NCBI GenBank assembly: GCA_949751835.1
Contig: CATKHK010000051.1
Span: forward strand, 186,001-250,000
Length of the DNA: 64,000 nucleotides
DNA from: Blepharisma japonicum
Taxonomy: Eukaryota > Ciliophora > Heterotrichea > Heterotrichida > Blepharismidae
Direction of reading: 5' to 3'
A program made the position numbers and the translations under genes. The notes beneath the pieces are model-generated. The model was not told where the DNA came from and searched no databases. It saw nothing but the letters and a program-made list of their open reading frames with translations. This document shows positions 1 to 9,984 of the stretch, piece by piece; positions within the stretch are counted from its first letter, which is position 1; every line of letters starts with the position of its first letter.

Positions 1-512
1 CTGTATTTTCAGCTCCAAATTACTGTGATGTCTACAACAATAAAGCCGCAATGCTGAAATTCGAAAACAATACTTTGAATATCCAGCAATTCAACTATAC
101 TGAGCATCCTTATATCTTACCTAACTTTTTAGATGTTTTTACTTGGAGTGCTCCTTTTGTTATAGAAAAAGTCCTTGAAATGCTTCATAATATCATAAAA
201 TCGCGAAAAGATGAACCTGAAGAAAATATTGATCCAACGTCTGGGGAAAGAGTCAAAGAGCTAAAGGATAATTTGAGTCATTCTAAGCTAGAAAAATTAA
301 GAAACAAGGTCAAAGCAGTTTCAAGAATGATGAAAATGTTCAGAACACTCAGAGAAGACAAAGAAATTATTTTACAGCTTAAAGGACTTTGCCCAGATAA
401 TAAAGTTCCAAGAGGTTTGCTAGCTCAAGGCAGAGACGCCATAGCAGGGGCAGTTGATTCATTTACCCATGCTAAACAAATGGATATTGTAAACGAAAAA
501 CGTCCAGATTAA
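1..512 (+). CDS. CNA: Calcineurin A (PP2B catalytic subunit), C-terminal part
   Basis: Reading starts at base 3 with VFSAPNYCDVYNNKAAML, the last conserved block of PPP-family phosphatase catalytic cores, and runs to TAA at 510-512. About 169 residues are visible; the catalytic metal-binding core lies off the left edge. Next come the calcineurin B-binding helix (FVIEKVLEMLHNII) and a basic calmodulin-binding helix (RNKVKAVSRMMKMFRTLRE). The segment LLAQGRDAI follows, and last an autoinhibitory-like stretch (SFTHAKQMDIVNEKRPD) matching animal SFEEAKGLDRINERMPP. Calcineurin is the Ca2+/calmodulin-activated Ser/Thr phosphatase, so all the regulatory elements are kept here. The next gene starts 27 bp downstream. 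Identification is very secure. Confidence 0.96.
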   Translation, partial: VFSAPNYCDVYNNKAAMLKFENNTLNIQQFNYTEHPYILPNFLDVFTWSAPFVIEKVLEMLHNIIKSRKDEPEENIDPTSGERVKELKDNLSHSKLEKLRNKVKAVSRMMKMFRTLREDKEIILQLKGLCPDNKVPRGLLAQGRDAIAGAVDSFTHAKQMDIVNEKRPD

Positions 513-539
513 GCTATTAATCTGTATAAATTTAAATAA

Positions 540-2444
540 ATGGCTGATTCAGGAATCCAAGCTTATACTGAATCTATAGCAAAAACCCACCTAAAATATA
601 AAGACGCTTTACAAGATTTGCAGGAAGAACTTCTCAGAGAAAAGAAATGAAGGCAAGAAGCAGAAACAGAAAACCGAAATTTAAGGAAAAATTTATTGAC
701 CCTTGAAGAGCAAATAACAGATTATCGATACTCATCTGTCGAGCTCCATTCCAGACTTGACGAATATGCTGAAGCTAATAAAGAACTGCATGAAGAAAAC
801 GAAGAAAAAAGAGAAAAATTTGAAGTTTTAAAAGAAAAACTTGAAAAAGAAAGAAATAGGTCTGAAACATTAGAGAGGGAATTAGAAAAATTTCAAAGAT
901 TTATGAACGAGCTAAGAGATGAAGTTAGTGATAAACAAAAAGCACTTGAAGACTGAAAAGAAGCTTTAGAGCTTATGGAAGACAAGCTAAAAAGTGTTTC
1001 TACTCAAAAAAATAAGTATAAAGAAGAAATGGATTTATATAAAGAAGCTTTGGAAAATTCGAAAAATGAAAACAGCTTGTTGAAAATCCAAATTGAAGTG
1101 AAAAGCAAAGAAAAAGAAGAAATGAAAAAAGAAATTTCACAGCAATGTGATGAACTTAATATCAAAATTAAAGAAATGATGAAAAAGCATCAAGAAGAGC
1201 TGGAATTTTGAAAAGTGAATTTATCATCACAGTATGAAACCGTAGTTTCTAATGAAAGACAGAATGTTGATACTTATAAGAAAAAATTAGTACAGAGTAA
1301 TGAAATTAATGAAAAAATTAAAAACGAAAGGGATAGGCTTCTTCGAAATATTGAAGATTTAAGAAGAGACATTTCAGAGCAAGCTGAACAAATTTCTACT
1401 ATAAAATTCCAAAAAGAGTCTCTTGAAAATCTCTTAAATACTCAAGTTAGAGAACTTGAAGAGAATTTATTTACGACTGATGACAACTACAAGCAGCTTT
1501 TAGCACAAAAAGATAAATCAATTCAACAATTAGAATTTCAACTTCAAACAGCTCAAGAAAAGCTTAAAGAGTTTGCTTTTCAAAGCAATAACAGCAAAGA
1601 ATCCGAAATTTTCGCTATCAAAGAGATGGAAAGGCTGCAGGACTTATTGAAGGATAAAGACACCGAAATTTCTAGCTTAAAAAATGTGCTAAACGAGCAT
1701 AGAGAAGAAATTACCAAAATCAGAGAAAATATTGAAGAACAAAAATGCAATCATTTAAGAGACATTAAAAAAGCTTGTGACGAAGTTGAAGAAAAATATA
1801 AGAAGAAGCTGCTAGAAAATGAAAAAAAAATTAAAGAAATTTTGATGAAAAATGAAGATGAAAAAACGAGAAGAGAAAATGAAAACGAAAACAACCAAAT
1901 TAATATTTTAAAGGTAAAGGAAGAGTATATGCAAATGCTGATAGAAAAAGAAGAAAGCATCGTTCTTCTAAATACTGATAGAGATAGACTTCAGAAGGTA
2001 GTTCAAGATTTAGAAAGGCAGCTAAAAGAAATTATTTATAAAATGCAAACAGACGCACAAGATAGGGAAAGGATATTAAGAGTTCTCAAAGAGGAAAACA
2101 TCAAAAAGGACGAGCTTGAACAAAAAAACCTTTATCTCCGTAATAAAATTGTTGAACTTGAGCAGCGTGTCGAAGACGAGCTTGAAGCCTGCAAAACTTC
2201 TTTATATGAAAAAGATTCTCAAATCAAAAAAATCAAAGAAAAATACCACTCCATGCACGAATCCAAACTCGAAGAAGCCGAAGTTAAGCTTTCCACATGG
2301 AAAGAAAGATTCAGAGAAGAAATTGGATATATGGAGAAATGGGGAGAAACAATGGAAGCCGATTTAAACTCCCAAGCCCATCTCGCTCGTCTTCGAAGTA
2401 TCCTTAACCGTCTTTATCAAGTTTTAGATTATTCCCAAATATAA
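540..2444 (+). CDS. Long coiled-coil protein, unknown
   Basis: A 634-residue protein from ATG at 540 to TAA at 2442-2444. It is continuous only if TGA is read as Trp (for example at 645, 954 and 1209, in the contexts REKK-W-RQEA, LED-W-KEAL and LEF-W-KVN). Almost the whole length is charged heptad-like sequence rich in Glu, Lys, Asn and Leu, so it is predicted to be an extended coiled coil. No membrane segment, signal peptide or enzymatic motif is visible. Such proteins in ciliates are often cytoskeletal, basal-body or cortical, but nothing here proves that. It follows the calcineurin gene by 27 bp and precedes the WW-module gene by 20 bp on the same strand. Similarity searches would be dominated by coiled-coil composition. 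Confidence 0.85.
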
Positions 2445-2464
2445 AAATTATTTAAAAATTTAAC

Positions 2465-5400
2465 ATGAATAGAGTAGAGACTGTAAAAATTGGAGAAAAA
2501 GTCTACCCAGTCAATGAAGTCAAAGCTCTTGCAGAACAGCTTGGAATGGACTATGAAAATGAAGGCCCAAAATATGAAGATTTTTTAGCAAATGCTCTAT
2601 ATGCCTTATTGCCAGTTGGCTGAAGACGTGAAAGAGACCCGACAGGTAGGATTTTATACCATAACGAATATACAAACGTAACCACAGAAATTCATCCGCT
2701 TTTATATCAGTTTCGCAGAGCCTTTCAAAAAATTTCGACTGATAAGCTTCCTTCTTCTTCATCTCCTCGTCGTAAAGAATCGAATTTCACAATAAAAAGG
2801 CAAGAAGCAAACTGTGAAGAAACTTTATGGTCAGCTCAAGTAGAATCAAATATGACTCGAGCTTTATCTGAAAAAAATTTAATTGAACAAAAAAATGCAA
2901 GCACTTATAATGAAATTGCATTAAAGCAAGCTAACGATTTTTATGATATCATGATGGGAGACAGCGATGTGAAGCCTCCTGAGGCCATTATTGATAGCAT
3001 TGATTATCAACTTGTGGATCCTAAACAAATGTATGAGAGAGCAAAGCTGCTAGGCATTGATGATGATACAAATTTGTATTGAATTGCAAGGCTTTCGCTC
3101 ATGCTTCCACTGCCGCCACTGTGGAAGATGACAAAAGATGATATTGGAAATGATATTTATATGAATATAGAAGGAACTACGACGACAAAAACACATCCAG
3201 GGTCATTTTTTATATCAAAATTAATTGCAAAAGCAAGGGTGAAGTCTTCAAATGAAAAAGCGTCTTCAATGGTTTTTCATGATAAAAAAAGCAGAAAATA
3301 TATAGTGAATTTAAATAAATTACGAAAAGGCGAAGATATAGTCAGCTATCAAGCTGAAAACTCTTCACCAAAGTTTCTTGCTCATATGAAATATTTTCAG
3401 CCAAGAATGTCAGTTCAAGAAGTCCTGGATGATATTATGATATTAGAAATTGCCCAAGACTCTGGGATTAATATAGACAAAGAACTGCATTTAATTGGAC
3501 TTGTTTTTGATTTCATGGACAATATAAAAATACAAGGACTGTTTCACGGCTGGGAATTTCGATATACCATGCAGGGTCACAAATATTGATATCACGGCAA
3601 ACAAAGGAGATCTTGCAAGTTTTTCCCTTATAAGGATTCATTAGCTAAACATATAAGAGCTGCTAGAAAAGAAGCCATTTTAAGGTCTCGTGATAAAGTT
3701 TTATCTATTCTTGATAGACATAAATTATTCTGACTCAAAGGAAAAGAATTTTTTTTGAAAATAAGAAAAGATGCACTTAATATCATAAATCTCTTAATAA
3801 CAAGAAATGTTGACCAAGAAAATCCAGAAGTTAATTATGATTTACGTAGCATTACTCAGAAATTGGAAAAAGCTCCAACTGAAAATGAAATTCTAGATCT
3901 TTTATTTGCGTCGCCTTTTATTTTTGATATTGCGAAAATAGAAGAAGAGTTGCCTAAAATTGAGATTGATACAGATATAAGCTGGGTCACGAATTCTGAA
4001 ACTTTTTCTGATATTTCTTTGGAAGATATAAATGATCCAGAAGATCCTGCAGAAGCTGAAGATGCAAGCAATCTTAGAAAAGAATGAATAGAAAGATCCA
4101 AAAGACGAAAAAAAGAATTAAAAGCACTGAGAGCCTCTAAGCTTGGAAAAGCTCCAAGAAGCATGCAGTCACCTCTAATAAGTGCCCCAGAGTCAATAAA
4201 ATCTGATTACACAGAGCTTCAGCCTGAACTAAAAAATATCATGGATTTAGAAGACGAAGATGATGAAGAGTTAAGAAGACTAACTGAAAGCTTGAATAAA
4301 AAAGTTGGGAAAATTGACAGTCAAATAATAAGTCCTAACAGCTCAGTTAGTACTTTAATAAAAGAATCCCCATCCAAGCTGTTAGATTTGCAAGTGCTTC
4401 TGAAGCCTATTCTAGATCAACCAGAAGAAAGTATCCAAGAAATTATCGAGGGAGACGAATCTCAAAGTAAAGAATACCATCCAACAAAAAGTATCCATAA
4501 AAAAACAACACTGAAAAAGAAGTTAACTCGAGACATTTCAAAAGATGAAATAAGCGAAAGAATTGAATCTCTAGAAAGTGTTGAAAGTGAAATTGAAAAT
4601 AAAGGCTCATCTCATGAGGAAAACAAATTTATTTTAAAAAAGAATCGCTCAAAAACTTATAAGTTGAAGGTTAGTGTCCCGAAAAAAGATAAGAGACGAG
4701 ACAATAAGTCTGCGCATGACCCAAATAGCGTAGGAATTGATTATAATACTTCTCCAGGCCTTCAAAATATGTGAAACGAAGAAAAAGATGGTATTAGAAA
4801 AACGATCCAATATGTTGTAGAAATGAGAAGAAAAAGCAGCTTAACTCAGAATGGGTCCAATGATTCTTCGCCAGTTTTAAGGCAGCTTAGAACAGCAAGC
4901 ATTGGAGACAGAGAAAGCCAAATTTCTTTTTACTCATCATCAGAAAATCAAAAAAATCCATTAGAAGAGCTTATTATATATAAAAAGGTAAAAAATGATA
5001 CTGCAAATATTTTGAATGAGAAGGAAGCAAAAAGTTTTGCGAATTCTACTGAAAAATTGTCAGAAAATCTCTCAATTCCAACAAAATCAATTGCAAGTTC
5101 TATAAGAGAGGAAAAAACTGTTAAATTTGAAAATTCTTCAAATAAGCTTGATGCTTCAAAAGAATCAGAAAAGAGTAAAATAGATATTGAGGATACGTCT
5201 AAGCTAAAAGTGCATAAGAGAAATTCAGCTGAAACTAGTGAATCTGAAATTTTGAAAAATAAATTTTATGAAGAAACAAATAAAACCAACGAAAGTGGGC
5301 TTTCGAATATACACTTTGTGAATGAAAGTGAAGCTGATACATGAAACTATAAAGAAATTGAAGAAAAAATCGAAAATTATAAGCAAGAAGTAAAGAGACA

Positions 5401-6712
5401 AAGAGTTCCTCATATATCAAGAAATTTTGCGAATCCTATCAATCTTCCAAGAGCATCTAGGATCAAAATGGAGCTAAATCAAGACGAAGAAACAACAACA
5501 GCGAGTGAAAGACGCAATTCTAGGAAATCTCCTTATAGAAATAAAAGTTCTGACTACACCAAAAGAAAAATAATTCCAATTGTAGGGTCATATTCCCACC
5601 TACGGCAAGACGAATCCCTACCTAAACTTACTCAAACAGAAAGAACCCAAACAGACCAAATCAAAGAAAAACAGCCAGATTTATGGTTTACTGAGTTTTT
5701 AGGGTACATAAATCATAATGCAATTTCTTTAAATATCCCTCAAAACTTGTTAACTGCTAAAGAAATTCCTCAAGTTTCGAATTCTCTATCACAAACGGCT
5801 CTAGTAACTTTACCCAGAAACACTTTACAAAGTTCTATGTCTGCAATTTCATTAGCTGGCGATAGAAATAGTAGATTTTTCAATCTAAACAGCATACTTC
5901 ATGAAAAATCAAAATCAATTATTTCGAATTTAATCAAAGACAGGCACTTTTCAGATGAAGGCCCCAGCTTTAAGTTTAAAGAGCTTGATTTGCCTGCAGT
6001 AGATTTATCTAAAAGAACAAATGATAAAAATATAATTGAAGAAATTAAGGATTCTCCAAGCAAAATACATTTTTCTTACTACTTAGAAAGAATTGGAAAC
6101 CCTTTTACGAATTTTATCAGTTACGAGTTAAACCCTGAAATTCAGCCTTCTAATCTAGTGTTCATGGGGAAAAGATTAGGCTTAAAAGTCAGCATGGCTC
6201 AATATGAATCAATTGAAAGCGATTTGCTATGGATTGTCCATTTGCAATTGGCATACCCTGCTCCTGATAAAACCAATAAATTGCCTGCTGTCAAGCTTTG
6301 TGCTTTGAAATTTGGTGAGCACCCTGGAGATTCTTATTTTCTTATGCTTTTGCAGCATCAAAGAGCGAAGAGGCTTGAAGAATTGGCTAAAATGCCTCCA
6401 CAATTAAGAGCAGAATCCACGTATCAATTATCGTGACTTCCTTTTAAAGATCTTAAAGGAAATGAATACTTTTACAATTTTCTGACACATACATTCTCTT
6501 ATAGCAACCCATACAGCATAGGGTTTAAATATAAAGTATTTTTGGATTACTATAAACTTCTAAAAGCAATAGAAAAAGCTCGGAAAAAATCTGTGCCCAC
6601 ATTTGGGATTGATTCTTTAGTTGTAAGATCATCCTCTGTTGCAAAACTTTCCTCAAAAGGATCAAAACATAGAAAAAGCCATATTCAATCACTCAGTGGA
6701 TTTTATGTTTAA
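2465..6712 (+). CDS. WW-module protein, CEP164-like, 1,415 aa
   Basis: One frame from ATG at 2465 to TAA at 6710-6712 with several TGA=Trp codons. Residues ~48-80 form a WW-like module (LPVGW, DPTG, YHNEYT, HP). A second lies at ~215-250 (LPLPPLW, DDIG, YMN, HP). A third lies at ~1324-1355 (WLPFKDLKGNEYFYNF, SNP). The first two are preceded by a helix of the type seen before the WW domain of CEP164 (A..LGI....LW.A), and the third by a similar helix about 90 residues earlier. The second signature Trp of WW domains is missing in all three. The middle (~540-1000) is low-complexity, Ser/Lys/Glu-rich and probably disordered. CEP164 is a centriolar distal-appendage protein, so a basal-body role is an inference. 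No catalytic domain is seen. Confidence 0.75.
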
Positions 6713-7021
6713 TTTAATAAAATTTTTTACATTTAGTTATCCAGAGATATTTTGAGTATTTAGCTGAACAATAAAAGAATATTTATCATTATTTTTTGAT
6801 AAGATAATTTATAATATAATATTTATAGATTCATCATTTAATTTTAGAATGCATATTGCGATCATAAAAATAAATTAAATTTTGGTTTGGCGCTGTTTTT
6901 TGCTAATTTCAAAGTTCCATTTATCCTTCTTTTCGAATTTTTAATATTTTTCTAAAAGCCATCGTTTTTATAAACACATTATGAATTTTTATAGGTCTTT
7001 TTTCTTTATAATAAAATTGTA
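6713..7021. other. Intergenic, AT-rich
   Basis: About 309 bp between two plus-strand genes. It is very AT-rich with many stops in every frame under the TGA=Trp code. I see no RNA gene, repeat or clear regulatory motif. Confidence 0.6.
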
Positions 7022-7405
7022 ATGCTAAAAATAGAAAGAGAAAAGCCAAGAGGAAATCGCAACTCTGATTTCTTTGAGCCTTTCGACTTGTCACAAATAC
7101 CTACAAATAGCTTCTTATCCTCTTCTTATGAGACTCACACGAAGGGAGTTTCTAAGCCAGACGATTCTGACACTTCAGAAGATTCGAAAAGAAATGATAT
7201 ATCGCAATGTTCATTTGACTCAATGGTAAAGGATTGTTTTAAAAGCCAAAATTGTGTCACAGAAATTAATCCAATGTTTATGGTCCAAACAGAAAAATGT
7301 AACAATAAACTACGATACGAACTGAATGAAATCTTGCTTACCGGAATTATAAATAGTAACTGGGAATATGGGGAAATTCCAGACGATTGCATTGACGATT
7401 TATAA
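7022..7405 (+). CDS. Small unknown protein, 127 aa
   Basis: ATG at 7022, TAA at 7403-7405, no internal TGA needed. The product is acidic and Ser/Asp-rich in the middle (KPDDSDTSEDSKR), with a more hydrophobic C-terminal part (LRYELNEILLTGIINSNWEYG) ending in an acidic tail. There is no signal peptide, membrane helix or known motif. It faces the minus-strand gene ending at 7551 tail to tail. Codon use resembles its neighbours, and the ORF is long for such AT-rich DNA, so it is probably a real gene. No function can be offered. Confidence 0.65.
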   Translation: MLKIEREKPRGNRNSDFFEPFDLSQIPTNSFLSSSYETHTKGVSKPDDSDTSEDSKRNDISQCSFDSMVKDCFKSQNCVTEINPMFMVQTEKCNNKLRYELNEILLTGIINSNWEYGEIPDDCIDDL

Positions 7406-7550
7406 AGTGCAATTGCGTATTATTAAATTTTGTAAAGAAAATAAGTAATTTTATAGCTAATTTGACTTTGTAATTGATTTTATTTCTCTATAGTTATTTC
7501 TCCATTAAATTAATAAGTCAAACATTATTTTATGGATTTTTTTATTAAAT

Positions 7551-8072
7551 TTATACAGAATCAAAAGATTTATTTTTGTGTGTAATATCTTCTTTACTTG
7601 GTCTCCCTCTCGCTCTACTTTCCCTAAATTCTGCAAAAATATCTATGCTTGACTTTTTCCTTTGCAAAGGCAAAAAAGTCTCAGGTTCTTTGCCAAAAAT
7701 AGTTGCATACATTTCCTTAGTTTTTTCATAACCATTTTGTGCATATATATATGGTAAAAATCCTAGAGCTTTGGTAGGAAGAAATTCTTTTAAAAAGTTA
7801 TCTCCCTTAAATCCTTTCTTATCAAATAGCAGCATAGAAGATACATCGAAACTACTTATTCTTTTTCTGGGGGTTACAATAGAAGGAAGGTTAATGCTTT
7901 CAGACATTTTTCGCATAGGTAGCTCAGGCGAGCGAGGAGCTTGTGTGGATAATTCAGATTGTGATTTGACATTAAGGGTTGATGGAATGCTAAGTGTGAA
8001 CGATCTGATTTGTTCTTTAGGACTATTTTTTATACTCATTGAATATTTAATTGGTAAATAATATGATGACAT
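7551..8072 (-). CDS. Unknown protein, 173 aa, Ser/Pro-rich N-terminus
   Basis: ATG at 8070-8072, TAA at 7551-7553 on the minus strand. The first ~85 residues are Ser/Pro/Arg-rich with proline-directed phosphosite-like patches (APRSPELPMRK, IVTPRKRISS). The middle (residues ~95-140) is more ordered, with aromatic residues (FLPTKALGFLPYIYAQNGYE). The C-terminus is basic (RARGRPSKEDITHKNK). No domain was recognised, and it has no membrane segment. The codon pattern and amino-acid composition look genuine rather than random. Confidence 0.65.
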   Translation of the reverse strand: MSSYYLPIKYSMSIKNSPKEQIRSFTLSIPSTLNVKSQSELSTQAPRSPELPMRKMSESINLPSIVTPRKRISSFDVSSMLLFDKKGFKGDNFLKEFLPTKALGFLPYIYAQNGYEKTKEMYATIFGKEPETFLPLQRKKSSIDIFAEFRESRARGRPSKEDITHKNKSFDSV

Positions 8073-8778
8073 TAGAAAGTATTAATTAGCAACTAAACAT
8101 TATTGGCAGAAATGCTCAATAATATTAAGTAAGTTAGTATCTGCCAAAACGTAAATATATATAAAGAGTTAAATTTGGTGCCTTTATATTGTGGATTTTT
8201 TAAATTTTGTGGTGCGTCTATTATATTTATAAATGCATTAATTAGTTTAGATTAAATAATCTTGAAACTCTTATAAATTTCTTATAAAAAGCTTCTATTG
8301 CGTTCAATAGTTCTGATTTATTTTTAGAACTGCAAATTCAATTTCTAGAATCATCTGTACTGTAAAATTCATTTACTTTATACAATAATTTCTACTGAAT
8401 ATTGGCACCGAGAATGAAGAATTTTGTAATTTCAAAAATCAAGAATTATTCGCAAAGCCAAGAGAATTAATGAATTGAATAGCTCAGAGCATAAATCGGT
8501 TTGATTAAATTAAGAGACTTCATCATTGGAAGCGGATAAGAATGAGCTCAAAACTTGTAGCATTTTTATGATATAATTTTTTGTTAGCTAATGGATTTCA
8601 TTCTTTTAATTCTTTTGGGAGCGATATAGAGTATCGAGTTATTTTGCAGAGTTAAGCATTTTCGATCTTATTATACTAAACTATAAAACGAAAAAAAGTA
8701 ATCGATTTATAAAATTTATAAAAGCAATATGCAGCAAATAATATATTTAAAAGATTTCTTTTAATTAATTTAAATAAA
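8073..8778. other. Intergenic, 706 bp
   Basis: The gap lies between the divergent genes at 8072 (minus) and 8779 (plus), so both promoters must lie here. It is AT-rich with no ORF of note under TGA=Trp. No RNA gene or repeat could be identified. The segment 8400-8560 is slightly less AT-rich, but I could not fold it into anything convincing. Confidence 0.5.
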
Positions 8779-9975
8779 ATGTGATTTTTATGACTACTTC
8801 ACCTAGTTATCGCTGATCCTACGAATATTCAACTTTCTATAAGCTCAAGTGGGCATATAGAAGTAAGATGAGATATGGTATTTTATATTTAGCATCATTA
8901 CTCATATTCATTTTTAGTTTACGGCAGATTAAGCAGTTTTACCGATATTTCTCAATTAGCACAGCGAGGCAGATATGTAAAAAGTTGGCCAAAGCTTGCT
9001 AACTCTGGAATAAAGCACAAAGCAGAAGTCAAAGACTTACAGCCTGAAGAATTATATGTCTACCAAGTAGGAAGTGAAGATGAAGGATGAAGCCCAATTT
9101 ACAGCTTCGTAGGGCCAATTAAAAGTGAAGAGCATTACCCTACATTTGCAATTTTATCGAATTTATCTGAAGGAAGCCAATCTTCAAAAATTTTAAGTCA
9201 GCTTGTGGCAAGAAGCTTTATCGAAAGATTAGATGGGATTTTTATATATGGCGCAATGACTTCACAACCCCTTTATGACGTGACTCGCACAAATATACCT
9301 ACCATGCTAATGCCAAAATCAAGTAAAGAATCTTATTACAGCATCCAATATTCTCACGTATATTTAATCATTCTAAATACTTACGCAATCACTCCAGACC
9401 AATTTTCATGGCTAAAGCGAGAATTGAATTCAGCCCAATCGTATGCATGGACTATAATATTTGGCGAGCACCCATTAAGTGAAATAAATACAAGTAAATC
9501 AAACTTTACTGAGCTGTTTTTGGACGCGAAAGTGAATTTGTATGTTGCTTCAGGCGAATTTTATGAAAGGTCAAATATTTTGTATAGTGTAAGTGACCAC
9601 CAAATTGACTATACAGCAGAATTATTAGAAATTCAAATGGGACCATCATGCACAAAAGAAAAACGAGCTTTAGACTCTAATGATACAGAAATTTATGCAT
9701 CTTTACATCCTGGGTATGGGATTTTGCATTTAAGATACTCATTTTTGAGATGGCAAGAATATAGCTCTAACTCGCATAGATTAATGGATGATGCATATGA
9801 ACACAGAGTTGGGCTAGTTCCTAGGAAAGGAAATGAAAAGAAGACAGTGGTAATTGTGCTTGTCACGTCTTTTGTTATGTTTTCAGCAGCATTCATCCAA
9901 TCATATTATATGAGAAGAAGAAACAAAAAGAAACAAAATGGCTTGATAGACTTAGATAAAGATGAAGTGGATTAA
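8779..9975 (+). CDS. Purple acid phosphatase-like membrane protein, metal site lost
   Basis: A 393-residue protein with one 15-nt intron (8878-8892). The start ATG at 8779 gives a signal peptide (MWFLWLLHLVIA, both Trp from TGA). Next is the Fn3-like N-terminal PAP domain (NIQLSISSSGHIEVRW, LVYG, LQPEELYVYQVG, WSPIYSF). The metallophosphoesterase core follows (VYLIILNTYAITPDQFSWLKREL, AWTIIFGEHPL). A helix at ~350-372 (VVIVLVTSFVMFSAAFIQSYY) and a basic tail anchor it in a membrane. The usual metal ligands are absent: GD is SN, the second GD is GA, GNHE is PKSSKE, and GHxHxYER is GEFYER. The fold is PAP-like but the enzyme is probably inactive. The calcium-channel gene starts 9 bp downstream. 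Family call firm; role unknown. Confidence 0.85.
8878..8892 (+). other. 15-nt intron in the PAP-like gene
   Basis: GTATTTTATATTTAG, beginning GT and ending AG. It carries an in-frame TAG, and removing it joins VRWDM to HHYSYSFLVYG, restoring the conserved N-terminal PAP strand pair. The length matches the 15-16 nt introns known from heterotrich ciliates. Confidence 0.85.
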
Positions 9976-9984
9976 GTAATAATA

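Noticed and set aside
1751-1960. Minus-strand open frame rich in Ser/Phe inside the coiled-coil gene
   Set aside because: It is the antisense shadow of Glu/Lys-rich coding sequence; several such shadows exist opposite other Lys/Glu-rich genes.
8470-8500. TAGCTCAGAGC resembling a tRNA D arm
   Set aside because: No T-arm (GTTCRANNC) or acceptor stem at the right spacing could be found on either side.
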